DNA of 64,000 bases from an uncultured Flavobacteriaceae bacterium (lineage in GTDB: Bacteria; Bacteroidota; Bacteroidia; Flavobacteriales; Flavobacteriaceae). Every line of letters begins with the position of its first letter. Positions within the stretch are counted from its first letter, which is position 1. A model generated the notes under the pieces. That model ran no database searches. It saw only the letters and a program-made list of their open reading frames with translations, and had not been told where the DNA came from. Position numbers and translations under genes: made by a program. Shown one piece after another: positions 16,828 through 25,277 of this stretch. The DNA lies in NCBI GenBank assembly GCA_937136455.1, contig CAKZOO010000067.1, positions 1 through 64,000 on the forward strand, read 5' to 3'.

Positions 16828-19218
16828 ATGGAATCAAACGTAATTTTTATACCAATAGCTTTTGCAGTTATCGGTTTATTATTCATGTTATCAAAGATGA
16901 TTTGGGTTAAAAAACAAGCATCTGGAAATGAAAAAATGCAGGGAATTTCGACTGCGATTAAAGAGGGAGCACTTGCTTTCTTAAAAGCAGAATACCGATT
17001 GTTATTCGTATTCGTAATCATCGCGTCTGCTGCATTATTTGGGATATCATTGATTGTAGATACTACATCATGGATGATTATTCCAGCATTTATTTTCGGG
17101 GCTTTTTCATCTGCTCTAGCTGGAAACATCGGTATGCGAATCGCTACTGAAGCGAATGCTAGAACTGCTGAAGCTGCTAAAACTTCATTACCTCAAGCAC
17201 TGAAAGTATCATTTGGTGGAGGAACTGTAATGGGATTAGGTGTTGCTTCTTTAGCAGTACTTGGACTTAGCTTACTTTTCTTTGTTTTCTTAGGAATCTT
17301 CTTAGGAAACGGTGGTTCTTTTTACGATGAAATGACTTTAGTTCTCGAAACCTTAGCTGGTTTCTCATTAGGAGCTGAATCTATTGCATTGTTTGCACGT
17401 GTTGGTGGTGGAATTTATACCAAAGCTGCTGACGTTGGAGCTGACCTTGTAGGAAAAGTAGAAGCTGGAATTCCAGAGGATGATCCTCGTAATCCTGCTA
17501 CTATTGCTGATAACGTAGGTGATAACGTAGGAGATGTTGCAGGTATGGGAGCTGACCTTTTCGGTTCCTATGTAGCTACTGTATTAGCTTCTATGGTACT
17601 TGGAAATTACTTGATTAAAGATATGTCATCAACCACAAGCTTTACGGATGCATTTAACAATATGGGACCAATCTTACTTCCGATTGTTATTGCTGGTGTT
17701 GGGATTGTAGCATCGATCATCGGAACTTTCTTAGTAAAAATTAATTCAAACGATGCTAAAGAACCACAAGTTCAAAAAGCATTGGATACTGGAAACTGGG
17801 CTGCTATCGCTCTTACAGTGGTGGCGAGTTGGTTCTTAATCGACTGGATGCTTCCTGAAACCTTACAAATGAACTTCTTTGGAGAAGGTTTAAAAGCTGT
17901 TCCATCAAGACATGTGTTCTACGCTGCTCTTATTGGACTTGCTGTTGGAGCTTTAATCTCTGCAGTAACTGCTTACTATACTTCTTTAGGAAAGAAACCT
18001 GTTTTAGATATCGTTAAAAACTCATCAACTGGTGCTGCTACAAATATTATCGCAGGTCTTTCAGTAGGTATGAAATCTACCTTTGCTTCTGTAATCTTAT
18101 TTGCTGCTGCCATCTATGGTTCTTATGCTTTAGCTGGATTCTACGGAGTTGCTCTTGCAGCTTCTGCAATGATGGCAACTACTGCAATGCAGTTAGCAAT
18201 CGATGCTTTTGGTCCTATTGCAGATAACGCTGGTGGTGTTGCTGAGATGAGTGAATTAGATCCTGAAGTTCGTGAGCGTACCGATATCTTAGATTCAGTT
18301 GGTAATACAACTGCAGCTGTTGGTAAAGGATTTGCAATTGCTTCTGCTGCACTTACTGCATTAGCTCTTTTTGCTGCCTATGTTACCTTTACAGGTATCG
18401 ATGGTATCAACATCTTTAAAGCGGATGTACTTGCGATGTTATTCGTAGGAGGTATGATTCCAGTAGTATTCTCTGCACTTGCAATGGAATCTGTTGGAAA
18501 AGCTGCAATGGAAATGGTACAAGAAGTTAGAAGACAGTTTAGAGAAATCCCTGGAATTATGGAAGGAAAGGGAACTCCTGAATACGCTAAATGTGTTGAT
18601 ATTTCAACTCAAGCTGCTCTTAAAGAAATGATCTTACCAGGTTTAATTACCATCATCACTCCAATTATCATTGGATTGGTATTCGGGGCTGAGCCTTTAG
18701 GAGGTTATATGGCTGGTGTATCTGTTTCTGGTGTTATGTGGGCCATCTTCCAAAACAATGCTGGTGGTGCTTGGGATAACGCTAAGAAATCTTTTGAAGC
18801 TGGTGTTGAAATCAATGGAGAAATGACTTATAAAGGTTCTGATGCTCACAAAGCAGCTGTAACTGGAGATACTGTTGGTGATCCATTTAAAGATACTTCT
18901 GGACCTTCTATGAACATCTTAATTAAGTTAACTTGTTTAGTTGGTTTGGTAATTGCTCCAATCTTAGGAAATGGACATGCAGCTGAGGCTCACCAAGCTC
19001 ATAACACAGTTGAAGTAACTGTAAATGCTACTTCTTCTGATGACTTAGCTGAGGCAACGATCACTGTTCAAACTACTAAAGATGGTGAGGCTCAAACTAA
19101 GACCTACACTGTTAAAGGAACTGAGGCAGAAATTCAAGAACAACTTAAAAAAGTTGAAGCTGAATCTGCTGCAGATGGTGAAATCATCGAAGTGAGAGTA
19201 GAAAAGAAAAATAGCTAA
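16828..19218 (+). CDS. hppA: membrane-bound ion-translocating pyrophosphatase
   Basis: A 796-residue polytopic enzyme that couples pyrophosphate hydrolysis to ion export. Catalytic loops are intact: GGGIYTKAADVGADLVGKVE, DDPRNPATIADNVGDNVGDVAGMGADLF and SMNILIKLTCLVG near the end of the core. Ala in GNTTAAVGKG, where K+-independent enzymes carry Lys, indicates the K+-dependent class. GADLFGSY has Gly where typical Na+ pumps carry Glu, favouring H+ transport, but ion choice needs assay. The core ends near residue 715; about 75 further residues form an acidic soluble tail (TVEVTVNATSSDDLAEATITV...), discussed in the findings. Confidence 0.94.
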   Translation: MESNVIFIPIAFAVIGLLFMLSKMIWVKKQASGNEKMQGISTAIKEGALAFLKAEYRLLFVFVIIASAALFGISLIVDTTSWMIIPAFIFGAFSSALAGNIGMRIATEANARTAEAAKTSLPQALKVSFGGGTVMGLGVASLAVLGLSLLFFVFLGIFLGNGGSFYDEMTLVLETLAGFSLGAESIALFARVGGGIYTKAADVGADLVGKVEAGIPEDDPRNPATIADNVGDNVGDVAGMGADLFGSYVATVLASMVLGNYLIKDMSSTTSFTDAFNNMGPILLPIVIAGVGIVASIIGTFLVKINSNDAKEPQVQKALDTGNWAAIALTVVASWFLIDWMLPETLQMNFFGEGLKAVPSRHVFYAALIGLAVGALISAVTAYYTSLGKKPVLDIVKNSSTGAATNIIAGLSVGMKSTFASVILFAAAIYGSYALAGFYGVALAASAMMATTAMQLAIDAFGPIADNAGGVAEMSELDPEVRERTDILDSVGNTTAAVGKGFAIASAALTALALFAAYVTFTGIDGINIFKADVLAMLFVGGMIPVVFSALAMESVGKAAMEMVQEVRRQFREIPGIMEGKGTPEYAKCVDISTQAALKEMILPGLITIITPIIIGLVFGAEPLGGYMAGVSVSGVMWAIFQNNAGGAWDNAKKSFEAGVEINGEMTYKGSDAHKAAVTGDTVGDPFKDTSGPSMNILIKLTCLVGLVIAPILGNGHAAEAHQAHNTVEVTVNATSSDDLAEATITVQTTKDGEAQTKTYTVKGTEAEIQEQLKKVEAESAADGEIIEVRVEKKNS

Positions 19219-19242
19219 GTTCCACTTAGTCTTATATACAAC

Positions 19243-19275
19243 AAAGCCCACTGAAAAGTGGGCTTTTGTTTTTTA
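19243..19275 (+). terminator. intrinsic terminator after hppA
   Basis: A 10-bp stem AAAGCCCACT/AGTGGGCTTT with a GAAA tetraloop is followed by TGTTTTTT, 24 bases after the hppA stop. Confidence 0.88.
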
Positions 19276-19307
19276 TGATCATTAAGTTTTGTTATTTCAT
19301 TCAGTAC

Positions 19308-19440
19308 AATCTTACGTATTTTTCTATCGCTACGCTCTAGAATAATCTTACGTATTTTTCTAACAAGTTAGAATAATCTTACGTATTTTTCTAACAAGTT
19401 AGAATAATCTTACGTATTTTTCTAACAAGTTAGAATAATC
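19308..19440. repeat. 31-bp tandem repeat running into the deoxynucleoside kinase stop codon
   Basis: Three identical 31-bp units start at 19344, 19375 and 19406. A diverged 36-bp unit is at 19308 and a 4-base partial unit at 19437. Each full unit contains the inverted repeat CTAACAAGTTAG, so the RNA from the minus strand would show a row of small hairpins. The stop codon of the kinase gene (19430-19432) is the start of the innermost unit, and the same TAA recurs in the two other identical units. In the diverged outer unit the hairpin is replaced by an unrelated 17-base segment. Confidence 0.9.
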
Positions 19441-20044
19441 CGTTGATTTCAGCGTTGATTTTATTGATGACTTCACCTAAGTGTTCAGGATTGTTTACAA
19501 AGTCTAAATCGTCCACATCAATAACCAATAGTTTTCCTTTGGTGTAACTCTGAGACCAAGCTTCATAGCGTTCGTTAAGTCTGCTTAGATAATCGATGGA
19601 AATACTGTTCTCATAATCTCTTCCTCTTGTTTGAATTTGTTTTACAAGATTGGGAATCGAACTTCTTAAGTAAATAAGTAAGTCAGGAGGATTTATTAAA
19701 CTCTCCATCAGTTCAAAGAGATCTGAGTAGTTTTTAAAATCTCTATTGGTCATCAGTCCCATCGCGTGAAGGTTGGGAGCAAAGATGAAAGCATCCTCAT
19801 AGATGGTTCGATCCTGAATGACGTTCTTTTCTTTTTTTCTGATCTCTAAAATTTGTTGGTATCTGCTCTTGAGAAAAAAGATCTGAAGGTTAAAACTCCA
19901 ACGTTCCATTTGATTGTAAAAATCATCCAGGTAAGGATTGTCATCTACTTCTTCAAAATGCGGTTCCCAATTAAATTGCTTAGCGAGCAAATTGGTCAAT
20001 GTTGTTTTTCCAGATCCAATGTTTCCAGCGATTGCTATATGCAT
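19430..20044 (-). CDS. deoxynucleoside kinase (dAdo/dGuo kinase family)
   Basis: A 204-residue P-loop kinase that phosphorylates deoxyribonucleosides in the salvage pathway. IAIAGNIGSGKTTLTNLLA is the Walker A loop at residues 3-21; VIQDRTIYEDAFIFA carries the DR(S/T) substrate motif; YLRSSIPNLVKQIQTRGRDYE contains the LID arginines. Its base specificity cannot be read from sequence. The last codons, encoding GLF and stop, overlap the tandem repeat that extends downstream. It faces hppA tail to tail and is divergent from the GLPGLI gene. Confidence 0.92.
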   Translation of the reverse strand: MHIAIAGNIGSGKTTLTNLLAKQFNWEPHFEEVDDNPYLDDFYNQMERWSFNLQIFFLKSRYQQILEIRKKEKNVIQDRTIYEDAFIFAPNLHAMGLMTNRDFKNYSDLFELMESLINPPDLLIYLRSSIPNLVKQIQTRGRDYENSISIDYLSRLNERYEAWSQSYTKGKLLVIDVDDLDFVNNPEHLGEVINKINAEINGLF

Positions 20045-20145
20045 AGAAATGAGTTGTTTGGTTATTTTTGTTCTCCTTCGTAAAGGCTATACAATATAGG
20101 ACAAACTCACAAAGTATCAAAAGGAAGCGATTGAATAAATAAGTG

Positions 20146-20153
20146 TATTTTTG
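20146..20153 (+). promoter_or_regulatory. putative -7 box of the GLPGLI/outer-membrane operon (TATTTTTG)
   Basis: Exact TAnnTTTG match. A small hairpin (AAACCT, TTTT, AGGTTT at 20157-20172) begins at the expected transcript start, 30 nt before the ATG. Confidence 0.5.
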
Positions 20154-20201
20154 ATTAAACCTTTTTAGGTTTTATATGTCTAATAAATCAAACAACTATA
20201 T

Positions 20202-21104
20202 ATGAAAACTATTGTTACACTTTTTTTGACTCTTAGTTCAAGTATTGTTCTTTATGCACAATCATTTAATGGTCAAGCGACTTATGAATCTAAAACTTCT
20301 GTAGATTTTAATTTTGGAGGAAGAGATATGCCTCCTGCTCAAAAAAAGATGATTGAAGAGCGAATGAAGAGTGCTTTTGAAAAAACATTTGTTTTGAATT
20401 TTGATCGAACTTCATCAACCTATAAGGAAAAACAAAAACTGGAACAACCAGGTGGTCAGGGTGGTTTTCGCTTTTCGATGATGGGAGGCGGAGGTGATGA
20501 CCTTTATTACAAAAACATTAAAGAACAACGTTACTCAAATAGCACTGAAACTTTTGGAAAGTTGTTTTTGGTGCAAGATTCATTGAAAAAGCTCGATTGG
20601 AAACTCAGTGGAGAAACTAAAAAGATTGGAAACTACACCTGTTATAAAGCAACTGCGATTCGAAAAGCAGATCCTAATCGCATGCGTTTTGGTCCACCAC
20701 CTAGGGAAGAAAAGAAAGAAGAGGATCAGAAAGATGCGGCTATTGCTAAAGATTCTACCAAGACCGAATCAACTTCCTTATTCGATCGAATGGAAGCACC
20801 AAAGGATATTGAAGTTACAGCTTGGTATACCATGGATATTCCAATAGGTCAAGGTCCTGCTCATTACTGGGGATTACCAGGATTGATTCTTGAAATTCAA
20901 GATGATCGCACCACCTTATTGTGTTCAAAAATAGTTCTCAACCCACAGGAGGCTGAAGAAATTGAAGAACCTATCAAGGGGAAAAAAGTTGATCAAGCTG
21001 AATTTGATGAGATCATTCAAAAGAAAATGAAAGAGATGCAAGAGCGCTTTAGAGCTGGAAACAGAGGTGGAGAAGGACATAGAATCATGATAAGACAAGA
21101 CTAA
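20202..21104 (+). CDS. GLPGLI family protein
   Basis: A 300-residue exported protein with signal peptide MKTIVTLFLTLSSSIVLYAQ. It contains the family-naming motif GLPGLI at 224-229 (HYWGLPGLILEIQD), preceded by VTAWYTMDIPIGQGP. A Lys/Glu/Asp-rich insert lies around 165-195. Function is unknown; these proteins are confined to Bacteroidota and often sit beside an outer-membrane beta-barrel or TonB-receptor-like gene, as here. The stop is one base before the TTG start of that neighbour, so the two products probably work together at the cell surface (inference). Confidence 0.88.
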   Translation: MKTIVTLFLTLSSSIVLYAQSFNGQATYESKTSVDFNFGGRDMPPAQKKMIEERMKSAFEKTFVLNFDRTSSTYKEKQKLEQPGGQGGFRFSMMGGGGDDLYYKNIKEQRYSNSTETFGKLFLVQDSLKKLDWKLSGETKKIGNYTCYKATAIRKADPNRMRFGPPPREEKKEEDQKDAAIAKDSTKTESTSLFDRMEAPKDIEVTAWYTMDIPIGQGPAHYWGLPGLILEIQDDRTTLLCSKIVLNPQEAEEIEEPIKGKKVDQAEFDEIIQKKMKEMQERFRAGNRGGEGHRIMIRQD

Positions 21105-21105
21105 T

Positions 21106-23787
21106 TTGAAACAAAAACAATTTTTGCTACTGATAGGCTGTCTGCTTGTTGTAGCTTTTGGATACGCACAAAAAATTACTTTGAGTGGAACCGTAAAAGA
21201 TGCTCAGGGAACTGCTTTGGATATGGCCAATGTAGTAGCCATTAATTCACTTACCAATGAATTAGATGGTTTTGGAATCACTAATCCTAATGGATTGTAT
21301 CGTATCGATGTTAAAACGAATACGACTTACAGTTTAAAGATTAGTTATATTGGTTTCTCTACTAAAGAACTCACCATTTCAACTAAGGAACTCGACATGA
21401 ATTACGATGTGGTGCTAGATCCTCAATCTGAATCATTAGATGAAGTTGAAATCACCTACGAAATGCCTGTAAAGATTAAAGGAGATACCATAGTGTACAA
21501 TTCAGACTCTTTTACTACAGGTTCTGAAAAGAAATTAGAAGACGTTCTAAAAAAGTTGCCTGGTGTTGAAATTAACGAAGATGGAGAAGTAGAGGTTGAG
21601 GGTAAGAAGGTAACAAAGTTAATGGTGGAAGGTCAGGAGTTTTTTGATGGAGACACCAAGATGGGATCTAAAAATATTCCTGCTAAAGCCCTTGATAAAA
21701 TTGAAGTACTCAGAAATTACTCCGATGTAAACCAACTTAGTGGAGTGACCAATAATCAAGATAATGTCGCTTTAAATATTCGTCTTAAAGAAGGGGAAGA
21801 TCATTTTTGGTTTGGAGAACTCACTGCTGGAAAAGGTTTAGATGATCGTTTTTTAGTACATCCAAAGGTGTTTTATTACTCTAAAAAATTATCAGTAAAC
21901 CTCATTACAGATGTTAATAATATTGGTTCGTTACCTTTTACTCCTAGAGATTATTTTAATTTCACAGGAGGTATGGGAATGCAAACCGCCAATACAGGTA
22001 CCAACTTCAATGTGTCTTCAGGTGGTTTGGGAATTTCTTTAATGCAGAACAATAGAGCCAAATCTATAGACACGAAGTTTGCAGCCTTTAACTTTTCGTA
22101 CAATCCAAGTGACGCTTTTACAATGGGTGGTTTTGCAATTTATTCGTATACGGGGACACAACTAGAGACCAATACCTCTAGAACATTTATCGCTTCAAAT
22201 GAAACGGAGGTTAGTACCACAGCTATTGATCAAAAATCAACCTTGGGACTGGCGAAGTTTAATTTTACCTATAAACCAGATGTCGATTTACAATGGGATT
22301 ACGACATGCTCTATAAGAGCTCTGAACAAGATGAAGATCGCAGCGTATTGTCAGTTTCATCCTTAGTGGATAATATCGAAGAGATTAAAACTCAAAAACC
22401 TGTTTCGGTAACCCAGAACACTAATTTGTACTACACGATTGATGAAAAGAATATCCTAGCAGTTCAAGCCAAGTTCTTACATCAAAATGAAGATCCCTTT
22501 TATCAAGCAATAAAAGAGCAAAAACCTTTTATTGGAATTTTACCACTTGCTGATACTTCACTTTACAATATCAATCAAGAAAAGTTGATAACGACCAATC
22601 GATTGGATGCCAATGTGGATTACTATTTAATCACTGGGGATCAATCAAATTTGAAATTTAGTGTTGGAACACTTCAATCGAGACAATCTTTTGATTCAAA
22701 CATCTTTCAATTATTAGATGGAGGAAACAGCACTAATTTTACTGATGCTACCCTTAATAATGATGTGAACTACAATTTTTCTGATCAATATTTAGGATTG
22801 TTTTACAAAGTAAAGCTCGGTAAATTAACTGTTAACCCTGGAGTTTTAGCACATCAATACAAGATGGTGGATGATCAATTATCAACTGTCATGGAGACTA
22901 AGCAGTTTAATCTCGTTCCGGATTTATTTATCAATTACGATTTAAAAAAATCAGAAAGTCTGCGTTTTAATTATCGAATCAGTAGATCATTTACCGACAT
23001 CGAGAATATTTCAAAGGGGTATGTGTTTTCAAATTACAACCGAATGTTTAGCGGAAATAGAAATTTAGAATCAGCATTGTATCACTCTGCTTCTCTGAAT
23101 TTCTTTAGTTTTAATATGTTTAATTTTCAAAACATCTTTGCAAATCTCAGCTATAACAAACAGTTGAATGCATTTAAGAATCAAACAGCGATTAGTGGAA
23201 TTAATCAGGTCAATTCTGTATATAATTCCAATTTGGCAGATGAGATGATTAATGGTTCTATAAATTATCAGAGAACCTTTGGGAAGATTAAGTTTAGTTC
23301 TTCTGTTCGCATGGCAGGCAATACGTTTAACAATATTATCAATGATCAGGCAAGAGTTTCTACTTCGTTTACGCAATCTTACAGAACTTCTTTAAGAACT
23401 CAATTTTACAAGGCTCCAAATATTGAAATGGGATATTCTTATTCAAACAATCGATATGATAACGGCGGTTTTATGAATAAGTTCTACACCGATAGTCCCT
23501 TTGTGAAATTTGATGCACAATTCTTAAAGAACTTCATATTTACTGCGGATTATGACTATTACAATTACCGAAATGACGCAGGGACGACTTCCAATCAATA
23601 CGAGTTCTTAGAAGCAAATCTTTCGTATCAAAAAGAGGATTCTAAATGGGAGTATTCTTTGGTGGGAACAAATTTATTAGACACAAGAGCACTCAATCAA
23701 GATAGCTTTAACGATTTGTTTAGCTCGACCTCCGCCTATGTCGTTCAACCGCGTTATGTGGTGTTTCAGATTAAGTACGAATTGTAA
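21106..23787 (+). CDS. outer-membrane beta-barrel protein with CarboxypepD_reg-like N-domain
   Basis: An 893-residue protein. After a signal peptide (KQFLLLIGCLLVVAFGYAQ) come a carboxypeptidase-regulatory-like beta sandwich at about 22-110 (ITLSGTVKDAQGTALDMANV), a plug-like region (DTIVYNSDSFTTGSEKKLEDVLKKLPGVEI; LMVEGQEFFDGD), then a long barrel. This is the layout of TonB-receptor-like proteins. The C-terminus YVVFQIKYEL is aromatic, as in barrel proteins. The start codon is TTG, one base after the GLPGLI stop; no in-frame ATG gives a signal peptide. No TonB box is obvious, so a ligand cannot be proposed. Confidence 0.82.
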   Translation: MKQKQFLLLIGCLLVVAFGYAQKITLSGTVKDAQGTALDMANVVAINSLTNELDGFGITNPNGLYRIDVKTNTTYSLKISYIGFSTKELTISTKELDMNYDVVLDPQSESLDEVEITYEMPVKIKGDTIVYNSDSFTTGSEKKLEDVLKKLPGVEINEDGEVEVEGKKVTKLMVEGQEFFDGDTKMGSKNIPAKALDKIEVLRNYSDVNQLSGVTNNQDNVALNIRLKEGEDHFWFGELTAGKGLDDRFLVHPKVFYYSKKLSVNLITDVNNIGSLPFTPRDYFNFTGGMGMQTANTGTNFNVSSGGLGISLMQNNRAKSIDTKFAAFNFSYNPSDAFTMGGFAIYSYTGTQLETNTSRTFIASNETEVSTTAIDQKSTLGLAKFNFTYKPDVDLQWDYDMLYKSSEQDEDRSVLSVSSLVDNIEEIKTQKPVSVTQNTNLYYTIDEKNILAVQAKFLHQNEDPFYQAIKEQKPFIGILPLADTSLYNINQEKLITTNRLDANVDYYLITGDQSNLKFSVGTLQSRQSFDSNIFQLLDGGNSTNFTDATLNNDVNYNFSDQYLGLFYKVKLGKLTVNPGVLAHQYKMVDDQLSTVMETKQFNLVPDLFINYDLKKSESLRFNYRISRSFTDIENISKGYVFSNYNRMFSGNRNLESALYHSASLNFFSFNMFNFQNIFANLSYNKQLNAFKNQTAISGINQVNSVYNSNLADEMINGSINYQRTFGKIKFSSSVRMAGNTFNNIINDQARVSTSFTQSYRTSLRTQFYKAPNIEMGYSYSNNRYDNGGFMNKFYTDSPFVKFDAQFLKNFIFTADYDYYNYRNDAGTTSNQYEFLEANLSYQKEDSKWEYSLVGTNLLDTRALNQDSFNDLFSSTSAYVVQPRYVVFQIKYEL

Positions 23788-23809
23788 TGCAATTCAATAG
23801 GAATAGAAG

Positions 23810-23843
23810 CTTCCCATAGAATTTTCTTTGGGAAGTTTTTTTT
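23810..23843 (+). terminator. intrinsic terminator after the outer-membrane protein gene
   Basis: Stem CTTCCCATAGAA/TTCTTTGGGAAG (one mismatch) with a short T loop is followed by eight T. It lies 22 bases after the stop and just before the metK promoter. Confidence 0.85.
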
Positions 23844-23858
23844 GTCTACTAGTTTGCG

Positions 23859-23866
23859 TATATTTG
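23859..23866 (+). promoter_or_regulatory. putative -7 box of the metK operon (TATATTTG)
   Basis: Exact TAnnTTTG match. Transcription would begin near 23872, about eight bases before the first aptamer stem of the riboswitch, which supports the placement of both. Confidence 0.6.
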
Positions 23867-23879
23867 CATTCTAAATTAA

Positions 23880-24013
23880 AAGAGGAAGGATTTGACTGAT
23901 TGCAACCTCTTGTAGAAAATTCTACAAAAAAAATTGCTAAAGCAGTTGTTTCGGTATCTTATCGTGACATTCTACCTAGCCAATCCTTCCTACCTATAAA
24001 ACAATAAAAGGAT
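23880..24013 (+). promoter_or_regulatory. SAM-II class riboswitch with downstream switch helix in the metK leader
   Basis: P1 is AAGAGG (23880-23885) with CCTCTT (23906-23911). Its loop contains GATTTG (23889-23894) and TTGCAA (23900-23905), as in SAM-II aptamers. The 3' strand TTGC-TAAAG-CAGT (23934-23946) carries the conserved GCTAAA and closes an H-type pseudoknot in the correct order: TTGC with GCAA (23902-23905), and CAGT with ACTG (23895-23898). An extra hairpin (23911-23926) sits in the linker. Downstream, AATCCTTCCT (23982-23991) is exactly complementary to AGGAAGGATT (23883-23892) inside the aptamer. Part of it, ATCCTT, also pairs with AAGGAT (24008-24013), covering the metK start. 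Proposed logic: SAM bound means start codon masked. Class assignment rests on motif matching by eye. Confidence 0.78.
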
Positions 24014-25268
24014 GGCGTATTTATTTACCTCAGAATCAGTTAGCGAAGGGCACCCAGACAAGGTAGCCGATCAAATCAGTGATGCACTTTTGGATTATTT
24101 CTTAGCCTTTGATCCAGAATCAAAAGTAGCTTGTGAAACCCTAGTTACTACAGGGCAAGTTGTATTGGCAGGAGAAGTTAAGAGTGAAACTTATTTAGAT
24201 GTACAGCGTATTGCAAGAGATACCATTAATGCTATTGGATATACCAAGGGTGAGTATCAGTTTAGCGGTGACTCCTGTGGAGTAATTTCTCTGATTCACG
24301 AACAATCTCAAGAAATCAATCAAGGAGTGGATCGTTCTTCGAAAGAGGAGCAAGGTGCAGGGGATCAAGGAATGATGTTTGGTTATGCAACCAAGGAGAC
24401 AGAGAACTTTATGCCTCTTGCTTTAGATATCTCTCACAAGATACTTCAAGAATTGGCTATGGTTCGTCGTGAGGGATCTGCAATCAGCTATTTAAGACCT
24501 GATGCGAAGTCTCAAGTGACGATTGAATATTCTGATGACAACGTGCCTCAGCGTATTGATGCCATTGTTGTATCCACTCAGCACGATCCATTTTTAGCGG
24601 ATGACGATGCCATGCTCGCTCAAATAAAAAAGGATATTATTGAAATCGTAATTCCAAGAGTTATTGAGCAACTACCTGAATATGTTCAAGCATTGTTCAA
24701 TAATCAAATCAAGTACTTTATCAATCCAACTGGTAAGTTTGTGATTGGAGGTCCTCATGGAGATACGGGTCTTACAGGAAGAAAAATCATTGTGGATACT
24801 TACGGAGGTAAAGGAGCCCATGGAGGTGGAGCTTTTTCTGGAAAAGATCCTTCAAAAGTAGATCGTTCTGCAGCTTATGCTGCAAGACACGCCGCTAAGA
24901 ATCTTGTGGCAGCAGGAGTTGCTGATGAAATCCTTGTACAAATATCCTATGCTATTGGCGTAGTAGAACCAACCTCAATTTTTGTGGATACTTATGGTAC
25001 TTCTAATGTCGAATTAAGTGATGGTGAAATCGCTGCACTTGTAGGAAAATTATTCGATATGAGACCATATGCAATTGAGCAACGTCTCAAGCTTCGAAAT
25101 CCTATTTATTTGGAGACTGCAGCTTATGGTCATATGGGGAAACAACCTAAGACTATTAGCAAGGTATTTGAATCACCATACAACGGAAGAATTGAAAAAG
25201 AAGTCGAGCTCTTTACTTGGGAGAAACTCGATTATGTTGATGTTGTTAAGGAAGCTTTTAACCTTTAG
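24012..25268 (+). CDS. metK: S-adenosylmethionine synthetase
   Basis: A 418-residue enzyme that makes SAM from methionine and ATP. Signatures: [22 protein letters not shown] at the N-terminus, [12 protein letters not shown] (ATP site), and the P-loop-like [22 protein letters not shown] near 275-295. It is the first gene of a five-gene methionine operon and sits directly behind a SAM-sensing leader, so the product of the enzyme would repress the operon. The next gene starts nine bases after the stop. Confidence 0.97.
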   Translation: MAYLFTSESVSEGHPDKVADQISDALLDYFLAFDPESKVACETLVTTGQVVLAGEVKSETYLDVQRIARDTINAIGYTKGEYQFSGDSCGVISLIHEQSQEINQGVDRSSKEEQGAGDQGMMFGYATKETENFMPLALDISHKILQELAMVRREGSAISYLRPDAKSQVTIEYSDDNVPQRIDAIVVSTQHDPFLADDDAMLAQIKKDIIEIVIPRVIEQLPEYVQALFNNQIKYFINPTGKFVIGGPHGDTGLTGRKIIVDTYGGKGAHGGGAFSGKDPSKVDRSAAYAARHAAKNLVAAGVADEILVQISYAIGVVEPTSIFVDTYGTSNVELSDGEIAALVGKLFDMRPYAIEQRLKLRNPIYLETAAYGHMGKQPKTISKVFESPYNGRIEKEVELFTWEKLDYVDVVKEAFNL

Positions 25269-25277
25269 AAAAAGATT

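Noticed and set aside
19308-19440. CRISPR array
   Set aside because: Units are contiguous tandem copies without unique spacers, and no cas genes are near.
23880-23990. SAM-I (S-box) or SAM-III/IV type riboswitch before metK
   Set aside because: The S-box core with GGTGGAGGGA-like and GAAGCC/GGCAACC blocks is absent on both strands; the SAM-II pseudoknot fits much better.
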